From: Vibrio neptunius
Lineage (GTDB): Bacteria > Pseudomonadota > Gammaproteobacteria > Enterobacterales > Vibrionaceae
Assembly (NCBI GenBank): GCA_019339365.1
Contig: CP079860.1
Location: forward strand, 186,001 to 250,000
Length of the DNA stretch: 64,000 nt
Reading direction: 5' to 3'
Both the position numbers and the translations under genes were made by a program. Below the pieces are notes generated by a model. It did no database searches and was not told where the DNA came from. It saw only the letters and a program-made list of their open reading frames with translations. Of this stretch, positions 18,298-28,190 are shown piece by piece. Within the stretch, counting starts at the first letter, position 1, and every line of letters begins with the position of its first letter.

Positions 18298-19618
18298 CGC
18301 TCGCTGCCTCCACTGATTTGTGACTACCTTGATACCAGTCGACATTTCTGGTGATCACCATAACGACGCTAAGAATCACAAAGCACAATAGTGTCCCCAT
18401 CAGGAGCGCGTAACTTTCTGCCTCAAGTAACCCGAAGAGAAACCCGTATAGACACAATAGACTCGCTCCAAATACTGTACCCTGCTTGGTGTTATCTAGC
18501 ATACCGCCGACGTAGACACTCAAAAGGCAGGTCGAAGCCAAGACAGAGATGACATAAGCCCAGTTAAAACCCGTATGTTCACTGAGTGAGATCAGTAATA
18601 GATAGAACAGCGCCAAAGCAAGACCAACAAAGCCGTATTGAACAGGGTGGACAGGGCGAGCCTGAAACAATTCGAGCAAAAAGAAACTGGCAAACACAAG
18701 CGTAATGACAAGCAATGAATAGTTAATGGCACGATGCGATTTGAGGTAATGATCAACCGGATCAATCAGTTCAACCCCCATTTGACGCTGCTCCAACTCA
18801 TAACATGACGACTCTTCGTCCATGAAATTTTTAAACAGTTGTGAAACATTGGATGAAAAGTTGTTGCTTGACCACTGCGCGCTGAATCCAGATTCAGATA
18901 CTGAGGATGATATCGGTAGGAAATCCCCGATGAAGCTTGGATGCGGCCACTCGGAAGAAAGTTCAACGGTCGAGGTCGTCCCGATAGGCGTGACCTGAAG
19001 CTTGCCCATTCCCTGCAGCAAGAAATTAAGCTCGAAGTCGAGGGGTTGAGAAGGGTCTAAACGATCCAGTGTCAGCGGAGTATGAAAGCCTTGCGACAGT
19101 CGCTTGATATCTGTTCCCGGCACAATATCGAGCGCCTCTCCTCCCAGCTTCATCTGCTCCAGTTTCACCAGTCCACGGCTATCTTTGACACCAACCACCA
19201 TGGAAATATTTTCGATTTGATACTGTGCAAGCTCGTTCAGAGCCGACAGATCAAATGATCCCTTGAGCGCACTTTGCGCTTTATATAGGCGAGCTTTGTA
19301 GATACCACGATATTTTTCAAAGCTTTCCAAATGAGCAGACATATCAAAAGTGGTTGGTAAAATGTAAGCCTGACGCTCAACCTGATAAGTTTTGTCTTCA
19401 TGACGAACCGTTTCCGTGTAATCAATCGCGAGAAACGGGCCGGTAATACGTTGTTCGCCACTGCTGCTACGTGCAATCTCATCTCTCACTTCTTGCTGAC
19501 GATACGATCGTTCAGAAACTAGGCCACTGACCATAGAAATCGGAATTTGCAGCAAAACAAACAAAAACAGCACAAAGCCAAACTTCATGCCGATTGGGTT
19601 ATTAAAGATTTTCTTCAT
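18269..19618 (-). CDS. creD: Cell envelope integrity protein CreD
   Basis: 449-residue inner-membrane protein. It has an N-terminal helix (about residues 12-30), a large periplasmic domain with ERSYRQQEVRDEIARSSSGEQRITGP, and a hydrophobic C-terminal block of about five helices (about 300-430). CreD is the main output gene of the CreBC two-component system and affects envelope stability and beta-lactam response in other Gammaproteobacteria. It follows creC with a 73-base gap, in which I found no obvious cre-tag (TTCAC repeats). Confidence 0.92.
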   Translation of the reverse strand: MKKIFNNPIGMKFGFVLFLFVLLQIPISMVSGLVSERSYRQQEVRDEIARSSSGEQRITGPFLAIDYTETVRHEDKTYQVERQAYILPTTFDMSAHLESFEKYRGIYKARLYKAQSALKGSFDLSALNELAQYQIENISMVVGVKDSRGLVKLEQMKLGGEALDIVPGTDIKRLSQGFHTPLTLDRLDPSQPLDFELNFLLQGMGKLQVTPIGTTSTVELSSEWPHPSFIGDFLPISSSVSESGFSAQWSSNNFSSNVSQLFKNFMDEESSCYELEQRQMGVELIDPVDHYLKSHRAINYSLLVITLVFASFFLLELFQARPVHPVQYGFVGLALALFYLLLISLSEHTGFNWAYVISVLASTCLLSVYVGGMLDNTKQGTVFGASLLCLYGFLFGLLEAESYALLMGTLLCFVILSVVMVITRNVDWYQGSHKSVEAASDEHSSRTEA

Positions 19619-19691
19619 TTTTCTTCTCCTTAGCTGATGGTTTAACGATAAAACCGCCAGTTGGAGAATAGATGGAGCCTATATGGAGTTT

Positions 19692-21131
19692 TTATGGAGA
19701 AGGAAAGTGTAAGGTCACTTTGACGCCTTGATTGACATTCTCAATCAATAATGAACCTTTATGCAGTTTGACGACTTGCTCAACAAAATTTAGCCCCAGT
19801 CCGGTACTTTTCACACCATTTTGGCGTGCAAGCGAATAGAAACGTTCCGTGAGGCGAGGCATCGCGTAATCAGGAATCGCGGGCCCAGTATTGAAGATCG
19901 ACACAGCAAGCTGTTCATCTGACTGAGCGTAGTGCCAAACAATCGAGCCATTGCCATCCACAAAATCAAGGGCATTGTCCATAAGATTAAACAAGGCTTG
20001 CTGAAGCATAAAACCGTCACCGACCAGCACAACGTCACAGCTTGTCATCACTTGACATGTCACGCCTTTGGCATTGAGCCGAACATAAGAAGCCGCGACG
20101 ACTTCGTCCAACAGAGTGTTGATATTGATCGGTTCTTGCTTATCTAAATGTGGTCGTTTCTCTAGTCTAGCCAACTCCAATAGCTTATCGACTAAAGACT
20201 GCATGCGGTCACTTTCGCGCTCAATGTTGGTTGCAAATCGTGTTACTTTTTCCGCAGGTAAAGGCATTTGCAATATTTCACTGGCGCCTTTAATCGCCGA
20301 TAAGGGGCTTTTGAGTTCGTGAGTCAATGTTTGCACATATTCTTCAACATACTGCTTGCCATCGAGTTGATTGCGCATGTGTTCTAACGCATCACTCAAG
20401 GTACCGTATTCATAGAACACGCGAAATGTCGGCTTAGTGACTTTCTCACCCTGCCCCAATTTTACTGCGTAGTTTTCCAACTTGTTCAATGCTGAGTGGA
20501 TGCGCCAAGCAAATAAAGCCCCTGCCAGCAATACCAAGCCACTCATCCAAACCATCCAGAACAACACATTGCGCTTCGAGAGGTCAATAAACGGCTGAAC
20601 GGAACGATTGGACTTTGCCACCGTCACGCTGCCAATGATTTCGCCCTTGTGATAAATGGGAGCGGCAACGTGCATCACCGTTGATAGAGGATCATTAGGG
20701 TCTTCGGCCGTGCTTCGCGCACCGTATTGGCCACGCAATGTCAGATACACATCGTTCCATTGCGAGTAATCTTCCCCGACATCTTGTTGCCATGAGTCTG
20801 CAATCACAATGCCACTCTTGTCTGTGATGTAAATACGATGGTTGATCGCTTTTTTACCTATTTCCCAGATACGCGCTTCAGGTTCTCTTAAACCATACGC
20901 GGCAAGAAGCCTCGAAAATCGACTGTGTGAGATCTCGCCATTTGCTACGTCTTCTTCTGCCAGCACAGCCAAGAGATTCGCCATATCCACCAGCGTTTCT
21001 TCGGTGGTTTGGCGCACGGTCGGTTTCAGCTCCTGAATCACAGTGGAACTCACTGTGTAAGCTGTCATACCGACAAGAACGAAATACAAAAAGAACAGTC
21101 TTAATCCGAGGGGGATCTTAGGCCATGGCAT
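19692..21131 (-). CDS. creC: Sensor histidine kinase CreC
   Basis: 479-residue inner-membrane kinase. TM1 is at about residues 8-28, followed by a periplasmic sensor, TM2 at about 195-215, a HAMP-like linker, HisKA with TLTHELKSPLSAIKGA, and an HATPase with NLMDNALDFVD and KSTGLGLNFVEQV. The periplasmic region KSGIVIADSWQQDVGEDYSQWNDVYLTLRGQYGAR is CreC-like. It pairs with CreB, 2 bases upstream. Confidence 0.93.
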   Translation of the reverse strand: MPWPKIPLGLRLFFLYFVLVGMTAYTVSSTVIQELKPTVRQTTEETLVDMANLLAVLAEEDVANGEISHSRFSRLLAAYGLREPEARIWEIGKKAINHRIYITDKSGIVIADSWQQDVGEDYSQWNDVYLTLRGQYGARSTAEDPNDPLSTVMHVAAPIYHKGEIIGSVTVAKSNRSVQPFIDLSKRNVLFWMVWMSGLVLLAGALFAWRIHSALNKLENYAVKLGQGEKVTKPTFRVFYEYGTLSDALEHMRNQLDGKQYVEEYVQTLTHELKSPLSAIKGASEILQMPLPAEKVTRFATNIERESDRMQSLVDKLLELARLEKRPHLDKQEPININTLLDEVVAASYVRLNAKGVTCQVMTSCDVVLVGDGFMLQQALFNLMDNALDFVDGNGSIVWHYAQSDEQLAVSIFNTGPAIPDYAMPRLTERFYSLARQNGVKSTGLGLNFVEQVVKLHKGSLLIENVNQGVKVTLHFPSP

Positions 21132-21133
21132 GA

Positions 21134-21823
21134 TTACTCACCCATTTTGTCGTAGTAATAACCAAAACCACGCTTGGTGCATATACGCTCAGCCATAGCG
21201 AAGGGTTTCAGCTTGTTGCGTATCGCTTTGATGTGGGAATCAATATTTCGCTCGTAAGACGCGTGGGGAGCCATGTCAGCCGCAACCATTAACTGCTCAC
21301 GATTTAATACACGGCAGGATACTGCGATAAGTTTGCTCAAGATCTTAAACTCAACCGCGGTTAAGCCCAACGGCTCACCAGCAACGCGATAATCAAAGTT
21401 GTCTGCCTTGAGATCATCATCCATCGATTGTGGAGGAGCAGGTTGAGTGATGACTGGGCGAGACTTGATACGAAGTTTGATTCGCGCCAGCATTTCCCTT
21501 GGGCTAAAAGGTTTAGTGACATAGTCATCGGCGCCAATTTCCAGCCCGACAACGCGATCGATTTCATCATTTCTTGCCGTCAGGAAGATAATCGGCACAT
21601 CAGAAAACTCGCGAATGGTTTTACACAGCTCGAAACCATTTCCATCTGGTAAGCCAACATCAAGCACCAGAAGCGCAGGCTCACTGCTTTCAATATACGC
21701 CAGTCCTTCACCCGCCGTTGAAAACCACATAGGCTGATAGCCATCCATTTCGAGAACATGAATTAAATTCTCCGCAATGGCCAGTTCGTCTTCAATAATG
21801 ACGATGGTTGTTTTATCGCTCAA
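21134..21823 (-). CDS. creB: Response regulator CreB
   Basis: 229-residue OmpR-type regulator. Receiver: VIIEDELAIAENLIHVLEMDGY, with phospho-Asp in LVLDVGLPDGNGFELC and Lys in DYVTKPFSPREML. C-terminal winged helix: LTAVEFKILSKLIA...SHIKAIRNKLK...RTKRGFGYYYD region, with a Cys replacing the first residue (ICTKRGFGYYY). First gene of the creBCD operon. Confidence 0.93.
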   Translation of the reverse strand: MSDKTTIVIIEDELAIAENLIHVLEMDGYQPMWFSTAGEGLAYIESSEPALLVLDVGLPDGNGFELCKTIREFSDVPIIFLTARNDEIDRVVGLEIGADDYVTKPFSPREMLARIKLRIKSRPVITQPAPPQSMDDDLKADNFDYRVAGEPLGLTAVEFKILSKLIAVSCRVLNREQLMVAADMAPHASYERNIDSHIKAIRNKLKPFAMAERICTKRGFGYYYDKMGE

Positions 21824-21895
21824 TATTTCGCTCCATGGGGTCAGTTTTGTTCCATAACAAATTCATGATTAGAGGCCATCCTTGGTGTGGATCGC

Positions 21896-22012
21896 TCAAA
21901 AACCAAAAAAGCGCATCGGCCAAGTCACTTCGCCCATTTCAATCAAATCATAAATAGTGAAAAACACGGCGCAGATAACCGCCAGTTTCAGCAGACGATA
22001 AACGATCAACAT
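21896..22012 (-). CDS. Small membrane protein upstream of creB (38 aa)
   Basis: ORF of 38 residues: MLIVYRLLKLAVICAVFFTI followed by YDLIEMGEVTWPMRFFGF. It has one hydrophobic helix and a short polar tail. AAGGAAG lies about 5 bases before ATG, a strong ribosome site. It lies 73 bases before creB on the same strand and could be in its operon. No family recognised. Confidence 0.55.
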   Translation of the reverse strand: MLIVYRLLKLAVICAVFFTIYDLIEMGEVTWPMRFFGF

Positions 22013-22285
22013 AAAAACTTCCTTATGGATGAAAATAGCCGCGAGTGCGGCTGATAAGACACCGAGAAATAGCCACCACGTTATACCTTGTACTGATTGA
22101 GATTTCGAGCACTAAACCGCGCAAATTTACTCTATGCCTGTGGCAACATTAGACCCCTTAATCTTGATATGCATCCCATTTAATACGCTCACTTAATAAA
22201 AATATGGTCGATTTTGGCCATTTTAACCGCTTTTAACCCTCGCATTCCTAGCATTCGGCCAATACTGCACACGAGGAAGAGACCA

Positions 22286-23821
22286 ATGAGAAAACATGCT
22301 TGTCTACTGGCCCTGACCTTGGGGTTAACATCCCCAACCATGGCCATCCCTATCCCGGATGATCTGGACACGGAACTTCGTAAACTGATTGAACAACATA
22401 GCCTGACCGGAGAGCCAAATAAGGGCTTTGAAATACCCAGTGTCGATTCAAAAGAAGTCAAACTAGGCAAACTGTTGTTTTTCTCCAAAGCACTGAGTGG
22501 CAATAAAGACGTGGCTTGCGCCAGTTGTCATCACCCCTACCTTGGTGGAGGTGACGGATTATCACTCTCAGTGGGTACACTGGCTGAAAATGAAGATGTA
22601 CTCGGCCCGGGCAGAAAAACGACCACGGGCCAGTTCTATGTAGCACGAAACACACCAACAATTTTCAATTCAGGATTGTACAAGCGCAGTTTATTTCGTG
22701 ATGCTCGTGTTGAGTTTGTTGACTGGCTAGACCCAAGCAAAGGGATCAGTACCCCTGACGTTGCATTTGGTGAAGCGGACCCAAATTCAGGCGATACTCT
22801 GTTGTCTGCTCAAGCTCGCTTTCCACCTGTTACCGCATCTGAGATGCGTGGTTTTGACTTTATGCAGGATGCATCCAATGAGGCCGTGAGAGCCCATCTA
22901 GCTGCAAGGATCGGCAATTATGGCGACGCGAAAGGCGAGTTATTTCAAAACCAGTGGTTGGAAAAATTCGCAGCCGTTTATGGCGACGACAAATCACCGG
23001 AGAATCTGGTGACTTTTGCTAACATCACCCGTGCGCTCTCTGCTTATCAAGAGTCGATGAACTTTACCGACAACGCTTGGAACCGATACGTAAAAGGCGA
23101 TTCAGCGGCACTGACGGCATCCCAAAAGCGTGGCGCATACCTGTATCTCTACATGCCACCCCCTCCATCTGACGGCGGAAACGAACCAGACTTTCTGCCC
23201 ACACAATGTATTGGCTGCCACAACACCGACACCTTCAGTCAAACCAAGGATTCAAACTATCACCGCCTCGCCTTTCCACAAATTGGCCCCGGAACCGGAG
23301 AGCCGGGTATGGAAACCAATGACTTAGGTCGAGCCCATCGAAATGCAAGTGATGCAGACATCTATAGCTTTCGATCAGGCACGCTGTTAAACATTGAAGT
23401 AACAGGGCCATTCGGACACGCAGGAAGCTACGACACTCTCGAACAAGTCATTGAGCATTATGATGATTACCATCAGATACTTGACCAATACATTGACGAG
23501 ATGGGCTGGTGCGAACAACCTCAGTTTAAAGATGTCGACCACTGCAACAGCTTGTTTCCAGATACCAGAGACAACACAGATAAAGCCGCCAAGATCATTG
23601 ATGACGAAATTGCCGATGGCGCCCCCGTGTTGCAAAAACTTAACCTATCAGATCAATCGAAAGCCGATCTGGTTAACTTTATGAAAGCCCTCACCGACCC
23701 TTGTGTGAAAAGCGCAGAGTGTTTGCAAGCCTGGCTGCCGCAGCCAGAAGAATCCGATCCTGACGGGCTTCAACTGCAAGCTATTAACTATCAAGGGGTT
23801 CCCCCTTTACCTGCCCTCTAA
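22286..23821 (+). CDS. MauG-family cytochrome c peroxidase
   Basis: Periplasmic di-haem protein of 511 residues. Signal peptide at residues 1-20 (MRKHACLLALTLG...TMA). Two haem attachment motifs are visible, CASCH (VACASCHHPYLGGGDG) and CIGCH (TQCIGCHNTD). The C-terminal region FRSGTLLNIEVTGPFGHAGSYDTLEQVI is typical of the family. It would reduce peroxide or oxidise a partner. ATG at 22286 is preferred (GAGGAAGAG upstream and a proper signal peptide); an open frame starts earlier at 22214. The stop follows a CCCCC run at 23801-23805. Deleting one C would fuse the protein to the PPC-like frame downstream. Confidence 0.9.
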   Translation: MRKHACLLALTLGLTSPTMAIPIPDDLDTELRKLIEQHSLTGEPNKGFEIPSVDSKEVKLGKLLFFSKALSGNKDVACASCHHPYLGGGDGLSLSVGTLAENEDVLGPGRKTTTGQFYVARNTPTIFNSGLYKRSLFRDARVEFVDWLDPSKGISTPDVAFGEADPNSGDTLLSAQARFPPVTASEMRGFDFMQDASNEAVRAHLAARIGNYGDAKGELFQNQWLEKFAAVYGDDKSPENLVTFANITRALSAYQESMNFTDNAWNRYVKGDSAALTASQKRGAYLYLYMPPPPSDGGNEPDFLPTQCIGCHNTDTFSQTKDSNYHRLAFPQIGPGTGEPGMETNDLGRAHRNASDADIYSFRSGTLLNIEVTGPFGHAGSYDTLEQVIEHYDDYHQILDQYIDEMGWCEQPQFKDVDHCNSLFPDTRDNTDKAAKIIDDEIADGAPVLQKLNLSDQSKADLVNFMKALTDPCVKSAECLQAWLPQPEESDPDGLQLQAINYQGVPPLPAL

Positions 23822-24521
23822 GTGCTCGGAAGGTGACACCCTACATTCTGGTGAAAAGCTGACCAAAGATCAGGGCGAGTGTATTTCTGGCTCAGTGGAG
23901 CATTTTTACTTTGATGTACAGAGTGATAACACCACCGTCTATCTGAGCAGCCGAGACGGTCAGGGCGTTCTCAAGCTCTACTACCACCCTACGACTTGGG
24001 CATCTCAACAAAATGCGCTAGCGGAATCGGTCGGTGAAGGCACAGAACAAGTGTTGATCATCACACTGAATCAAGGGCGTCACTTCGTTAGCGCTATCTC
24101 ACAACAAGGGTATCAAGGCGTTTCTATCGCTGTGGGAGAACGCCCTGCCGATAAAGAGCCTGGTGAGCATCCAAAAGCTATCTCAGACCAATGCTTGCAC
24201 TCTTCTCCTGTGTCATTTGGCGAATTGCACAGCGGTACTCCTATCTGCACGGCACAAGGCGAAAATTCCTATTTTATCAAGATCACCGAGCCTAACAGCA
24301 CTCTGGAAATCAGAACAAGGCACGGTTCAGGCAATACCGATTTGTACGTTAGCCCTTATTGGCCAAGTACAAACCAGTTTGAATTTTCATCTCGACGCCC
24401 CGACAGCAATGAGTACCTGAGGATAGATTCACCCATGCCCGGCTGGTATTTCATTCTTGCAGCTGGCGATGGGCTCAATCAAGGCACGTCACTGCAAGTC
24501 GATGTCTCAACACAAAAATAA
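23822..24521 (+). pseudogene. PPC-domain tail, probably the frameshifted C-terminus of the peroxidase
   Basis: Continuous reading frame beginning KCSEGDTLHSGEKLTKDQ and containing two pre-peptidase C-terminal (PPC)-like beta domains: SVEHFYFDVQSDNTTVYLSS and a second at about 24210-24500 ending QGTSLQVDVSTQK. There is no signal peptide, no ribosome site and no good start (the first candidate is a GTG at 23895 inside the domain). This fits a C-terminal extension of the peroxidase lost through one extra C at 23801-23805. PPC domains are normally secreted-protein appendages. Confidence 0.65.
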
Positions 24522-24606
24522 AGCAATATCTCAATCGAGGTAATTACAGCCAAGCCAATAAAGGGCTTGGCTTTCACCCATTTATTATTCTTACATTTGG
24601 ACACGC

Positions 24607-25290
24607 ATGATTAACACAATACTGGTTGAAGACGATGCAGGCTTGGCAGGCAACATCATTGATTTTCTTGAACTTGAAAACATCGCATGTGATTACGCCA
24701 GTACTGGCGACACGGCACTCAATCTGATCGAAAAAAACCACTATCAAGTCATTATACTGGACATCAACCTTCCTCGGCTTGATGGCTTTAGCGTCTGTGA
24801 ACAACTTCGCTCGCAAGGGGTCGCGGTTCCGGTCATCATGTTAACCGCCCGAAGCCAACTCGAAGACAAACTGAAAGGTTTCAAGGTTGGAACTGACGAC
24901 TACCTGGTCAAACCCTTTGCCATGGCAGAATTGGTCGCAAGAACAAAAGCCCTAGCAAACAGAAAAAGTGGTCAACTGACCCGATTCAAAGCAGGGAACA
25001 TCCTATTTGATGCCCAAGAAAATCAGACCTATATCGACAACCAGCCTGTCAAACTGCTCCCGACCAGCCTGATTATCTTGGAACAACTGATGCGCGCTTA
25101 CCCGCACCCGATTTCTCGTCAATCTCTGAATCTCGCCATCTGGGAAGATCGATTGCCGAACAGTAACGCCCTTAAAGTCCACATCCATTATCTACGTAAA
25201 GCATTGATTCAACATCAGAGCAACGTCTGCGTAGTATCGGTAAGCAAGCATGGATTTAAGTTGCAGGACAGCGATAGTGACCACCAATGA
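24607..25290 (+). CDS. OmpR-family response regulator
   Basis: 227 residues: receiver (LVEDDAGLAGNIIDFLE, phospho-Asp in VIILDINLPRLDGFSVC, DDYLVKPFAMAEL) and winged-helix DNA-binding domain (LLPTSLIILEQLMRAYP...LKVHIHYLRKAL). It overlaps the kinase gene by 4 bases (ATGA), so the pair is coupled. Regulon unknown. Confidence 0.9.
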   Translation: MINTILVEDDAGLAGNIIDFLELENIACDYASTGDTALNLIEKNHYQVIILDINLPRLDGFSVCEQLRSQGVAVPVIMLTARSQLEDKLKGFKVGTDDYLVKPFAMAELVARTKALANRKSGQLTRFKAGNILFDAQENQTYIDNQPVKLLPTSLIILEQLMRAYPHPISRQSLNLAIWEDRLPNSNALKVHIHYLRKALIQHQSNVCVVSVSKHGFKLQDSDSDHQ

Positions 25291-26600
25291 AATTTAAAAT
25301 ATCGAGCTTAAAACACTATATGATCGCCATGCTTCTTACCGCCGCTTTGATTCTCGTGACCCTGATGTCTACGCTATGGTTGCTGCACTTTTTTAATAGT
25401 CACGACAATATGATAAAAGGAGCTCTACTTGATATCGCTTATCAAAGCGGAGAGGAAACTATTGAGTCAAATCCACGTTTCGTCAAGGCGACAACATGGC
25501 ATCACTTGCCGATTGAAATTCGCCGTCACTTCAATCGTGAGCAACTGGCTCCAAACCAACTTCATCATAAGTCCGATCGTAGCAACCCCTTCTCTAGGCC
25601 CACCGAGTCCCTGTATCTGATGCCCATAACCAAGCCTGATGGCAAGGTGCACTATGTTGCTCATCATTTCAAAGAGCCGCCTAATACCCCCGACGCAAAC
25701 TGGTTCGAAACTCCCGAAATTCAGGCGATGCTTTTCGGGACATTCGCATTAAGCTTGTTCCTGTTGATGTTGTTTATATTTATGTACTCAGCCGCGAAGC
25801 CGATCCAAGACCTTTATCAGTGGGCGCGACAACTTAATGCCAACAATATGAGCAGTACACCACCAAACTTCCAATACAAGGAATTGAATACGCTTGCCAT
25901 GATTATTCTCGATAGCCTGCGTAAAAACCAAGCCTCACTCCAACGTGAACAGGAGTTTGTCCGCTACGCCAGCCATGAACTACGCACTCCGATTGCCGTG
26001 ATTCTTAGCAGCGTAGAGCTGATGGATAAGGTCGAAAACAAATGGCAAGCAAAAAGCCACAGTGCAAAACAACGCATCAAAGACGCCAGCCTCTGCATGG
26101 CTGAACTCTGCGACACATTATTGTGGCTGAACAAGGCAGAACGCTCTCAGCTTACCACTCAATCTGTTGCATTCTCGTCACTATTGCACTCCGAAGTAGA
26201 AAATCTCAGCTATCTCATCCAAGCCAAAAACATTGAGGTGCAAATCCACACCGACAGTTATCAAACAAGCCTGCCCTACGCGGCCATTAAGATGATAGTG
26301 GCCAACCTATTGCGCAATGCCGTCCAGCACACCCATGAAGGTGTGATCACGATTATTCAGCGACAAGAAAATATTCAGATCATTAACAAAGAGAACTCTA
26401 GCCATCATGATCACGGCCCAGACAACTCGGGGTTTGGCCTAGGCCTGATGTTAGTTAAACGCTTGTGTCGACAGCTAGGATGGGACTTCAGATTTGAAAA
26501 GACGCACGACCTATGCCGTGCATCTTTATTGATTGCGCAGCCAAACCTTAGGTTGACTAAAGGTTCAGATGACGCTCTTTGCGAGCAAAACGCACCTTAA
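25287..26600 (+). CDS. Sensor histidine kinase partner of the OmpR-type regulator
   Basis: 437 residues. TM1 at about 12-33, periplasmic loop, TM2 at about 145-168, HisKA with RYASHELRTPIAVILSSVEL, and an HATPase with NLLRNAVQHTHEG and FGLGLMLVKRLC. The ATP lid is short. The 3' end overlaps the converging exporter gene by 44 bases. The stimulus is not evident from sequence. Confidence 0.9.
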   Translation: MKFKISSLKHYMIAMLLTAALILVTLMSTLWLLHFFNSHDNMIKGALLDIAYQSGEETIESNPRFVKATTWHHLPIEIRRHFNREQLAPNQLHHKSDRSNPFSRPTESLYLMPITKPDGKVHYVAHHFKEPPNTPDANWFETPEIQAMLFGTFALSLFLLMLFIFMYSAAKPIQDLYQWARQLNANNMSSTPPNFQYKELNTLAMIILDSLRKNQASLQREQEFVRYASHELRTPIAVILSSVELMDKVENKWQAKSHSAKQRIKDASLCMAELCDTLLWLNKAERSQLTTQSVAFSSLLHSEVENLSYLIQAKNIEVQIHTDSYQTSLPYAAIKMIVANLLRNAVQHTHEGVITIIQRQENIQIINKENSSHHDHGPDNSGFGLGLMLVKRLCRQLGWDFRFEKTHDLCRASLLIAQPNLRLTKGSDDALCEQNAP

Positions 26601-27477
26601 ACCATGTTTTAGGCGCTTTCGTTAACAAAATGCCACACAGCAAAGGCAGCATCAGAGCCAATGACTGGTGAGACAGCATCTCACCATTGATAAACGCGGA
26701 AATAAACAGCGCAACCACTGGGAAGATCAGAAAGCAGATTGACGCCTGAAACGGTGTCGATACCTGTCCGAGCTTAAAGTACGCCACGATACCGCCAACA
26801 CTGGCGACGAAACCGAGGTAAACCACCGCAGAGAGCGAATCCCAAGTAAATGAGCCAACATCGACTCGCTCTCCGATAGACGAAACCAAAAATAACAGTA
26901 TAGATGCCACCAAACAGGGTAACGCGTTATAGGTTAGCACCTGTATGTCCTTGCAATGTTTTTGCACAAGCACATACATCACCGCGTGAATCGCCACAGC
27001 CAACCCCAGAGCTGCCGTGCCGATCAGGTAGTCGGAACCGCCCATCTGCATTTCATTACCTAATATGAGGCATAGGCTTATCACTGCCGTGATAAGGCCA
27101 CATACCTGATGTTTGGCAAGTCGTAACCCAAGGAACAACCCAGACATTAACATCACAGCCACAGGCATGTTGGCAAAGATGATCGAAGCCAGACCGGAAG
27201 AAATGTATTGCTCACCATAAATCATTAAAGTGAAGGGAATGGCAAAGTACATCAGCGCGACAATGATCACCCACTGCCCTTTCCCTTTCGGAAAGCGTAA
27301 TGGTTGCCCAAAGACTTTCGCCAGCAAAGCCAAAAGCGGAGCCGCAAGTAGAAAACGCAATGCGGTAGCAAATATCGGCGGAATAGAATGCAACGCCACT
27401 TCCATAGCAAACCAAGTGGTTCCCCATATTAAGCAAACAGAAACAAAAAGCACAAAAGTAAGAGACTTCGAATTCAT
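26557..27477 (-). CDS. EamA/DMT-family transporter
   Basis: 306-residue inner-membrane protein with about ten hydrophobic helices and two EamA repeats (CLIWGTTWFAMEVALHSIPP at the start, YFKLGQVSTPFQASICFLIFP in the second half). Drug/metabolite exporter family; substrate cannot be assigned. Its 3' end overlaps the kinase gene on the other strand. Confidence 0.85.
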   Translation of the reverse strand: MNSKSLTFVLFVSVCLIWGTTWFAMEVALHSIPPIFATALRFLLAAPLLALLAKVFGQPLRFPKGKGQWVIIVALMYFAIPFTLMIYGEQYISSGLASIIFANMPVAVMLMSGLFLGLRLAKHQVCGLITAVISLCLILGNEMQMGGSDYLIGTAALGLAVAIHAVMYVLVQKHCKDIQVLTYNALPCLVASILLFLVSSIGERVDVGSFTWDSLSAVVYLGFVASVGGIVAYFKLGQVSTPFQASICFLIFPVVALFISAFINGEMLSHQSLALMLPLLCGILLTKAPKTWFKVRFARKERHLNL

Positions 27478-27914
27478 GGTGATTACTACTCATTAAATCA
27501 TTGTGGTAAATCATCGGCTTGTAGAGCATCAATGACGTAGCACAGTATACGGAGTTCACCAGAGAAATTTTTTGCCTTTAAACCTATCAATAATCAAATT
27601 TGGAGAAATTATTTTCCCAAATAAGCCATTTATAGAAAATTAACATCATCAAAACCTGTCAACTCAATGTCATTATTTTCTTTGCGGTTATTGATTATTT
27701 CCCTTAATTTTATGTTAAACCAAACACATCAATACCAGTGATAGATAGGCAAGAAAACCGGCGTGGAAGGTGGTGCAAGCTGCGATATCAACCTTATCCG
27801 CTCAGATCACAACAGCCATAGACTTTCCAACCTTCCCTACTTCATAGCCAAATAACAAGGCCTGATCGACGTTCAACGCAAAGTTGGCGGAAGTGAGTCA
27901 GACACCTTAAAAAA

Positions 27915-28143
27915 CCAATGGACTTTGTTCCTGTTGTGAGTAACCTCAAAGTCGATGACGAGAGTAGTACTGGACGATATTTGATGGCGTCAAGCTAGCT
28001 AGCATTGAACGCAATCTAGCCGCAGCGAGTATATTTTGGGGCCCCGTTGCAAAAGCAGCGGTTAAAACGACTAAAGTAGCGGTTACGGTATTAAGACATT
28101 CCGATGAAGCCGCTGATTTACTTACTGCGAGCTCGAAAATGTA
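27915..28143 (+). pseudogene. Degenerate pre-toxin remnant, left edge of the toxin island
   Basis: The 713-base gap 27478-28190 holds no intact gene. Its last part is a decayed copy of the pre-toxin segment at 40730-40950: ATGGACTTTGTTCCTGTTGT, CGCAATCTAGCCGCAGCGAG and GACATTCCGATGAAGCCGCT are recognisable. In-frame stops and small indels break it, and it ends in TAG right after the GCGAGCTCGAAA motif, so no toxin domain is left. It marks the left boundary of the array. I recognised nothing in 27560-27910. Confidence 0.7.
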
Positions 28144-28190
28144 GGAAATTAATCTAATACTTCAGACAAAAATTCTGAGGGTACGTATTA

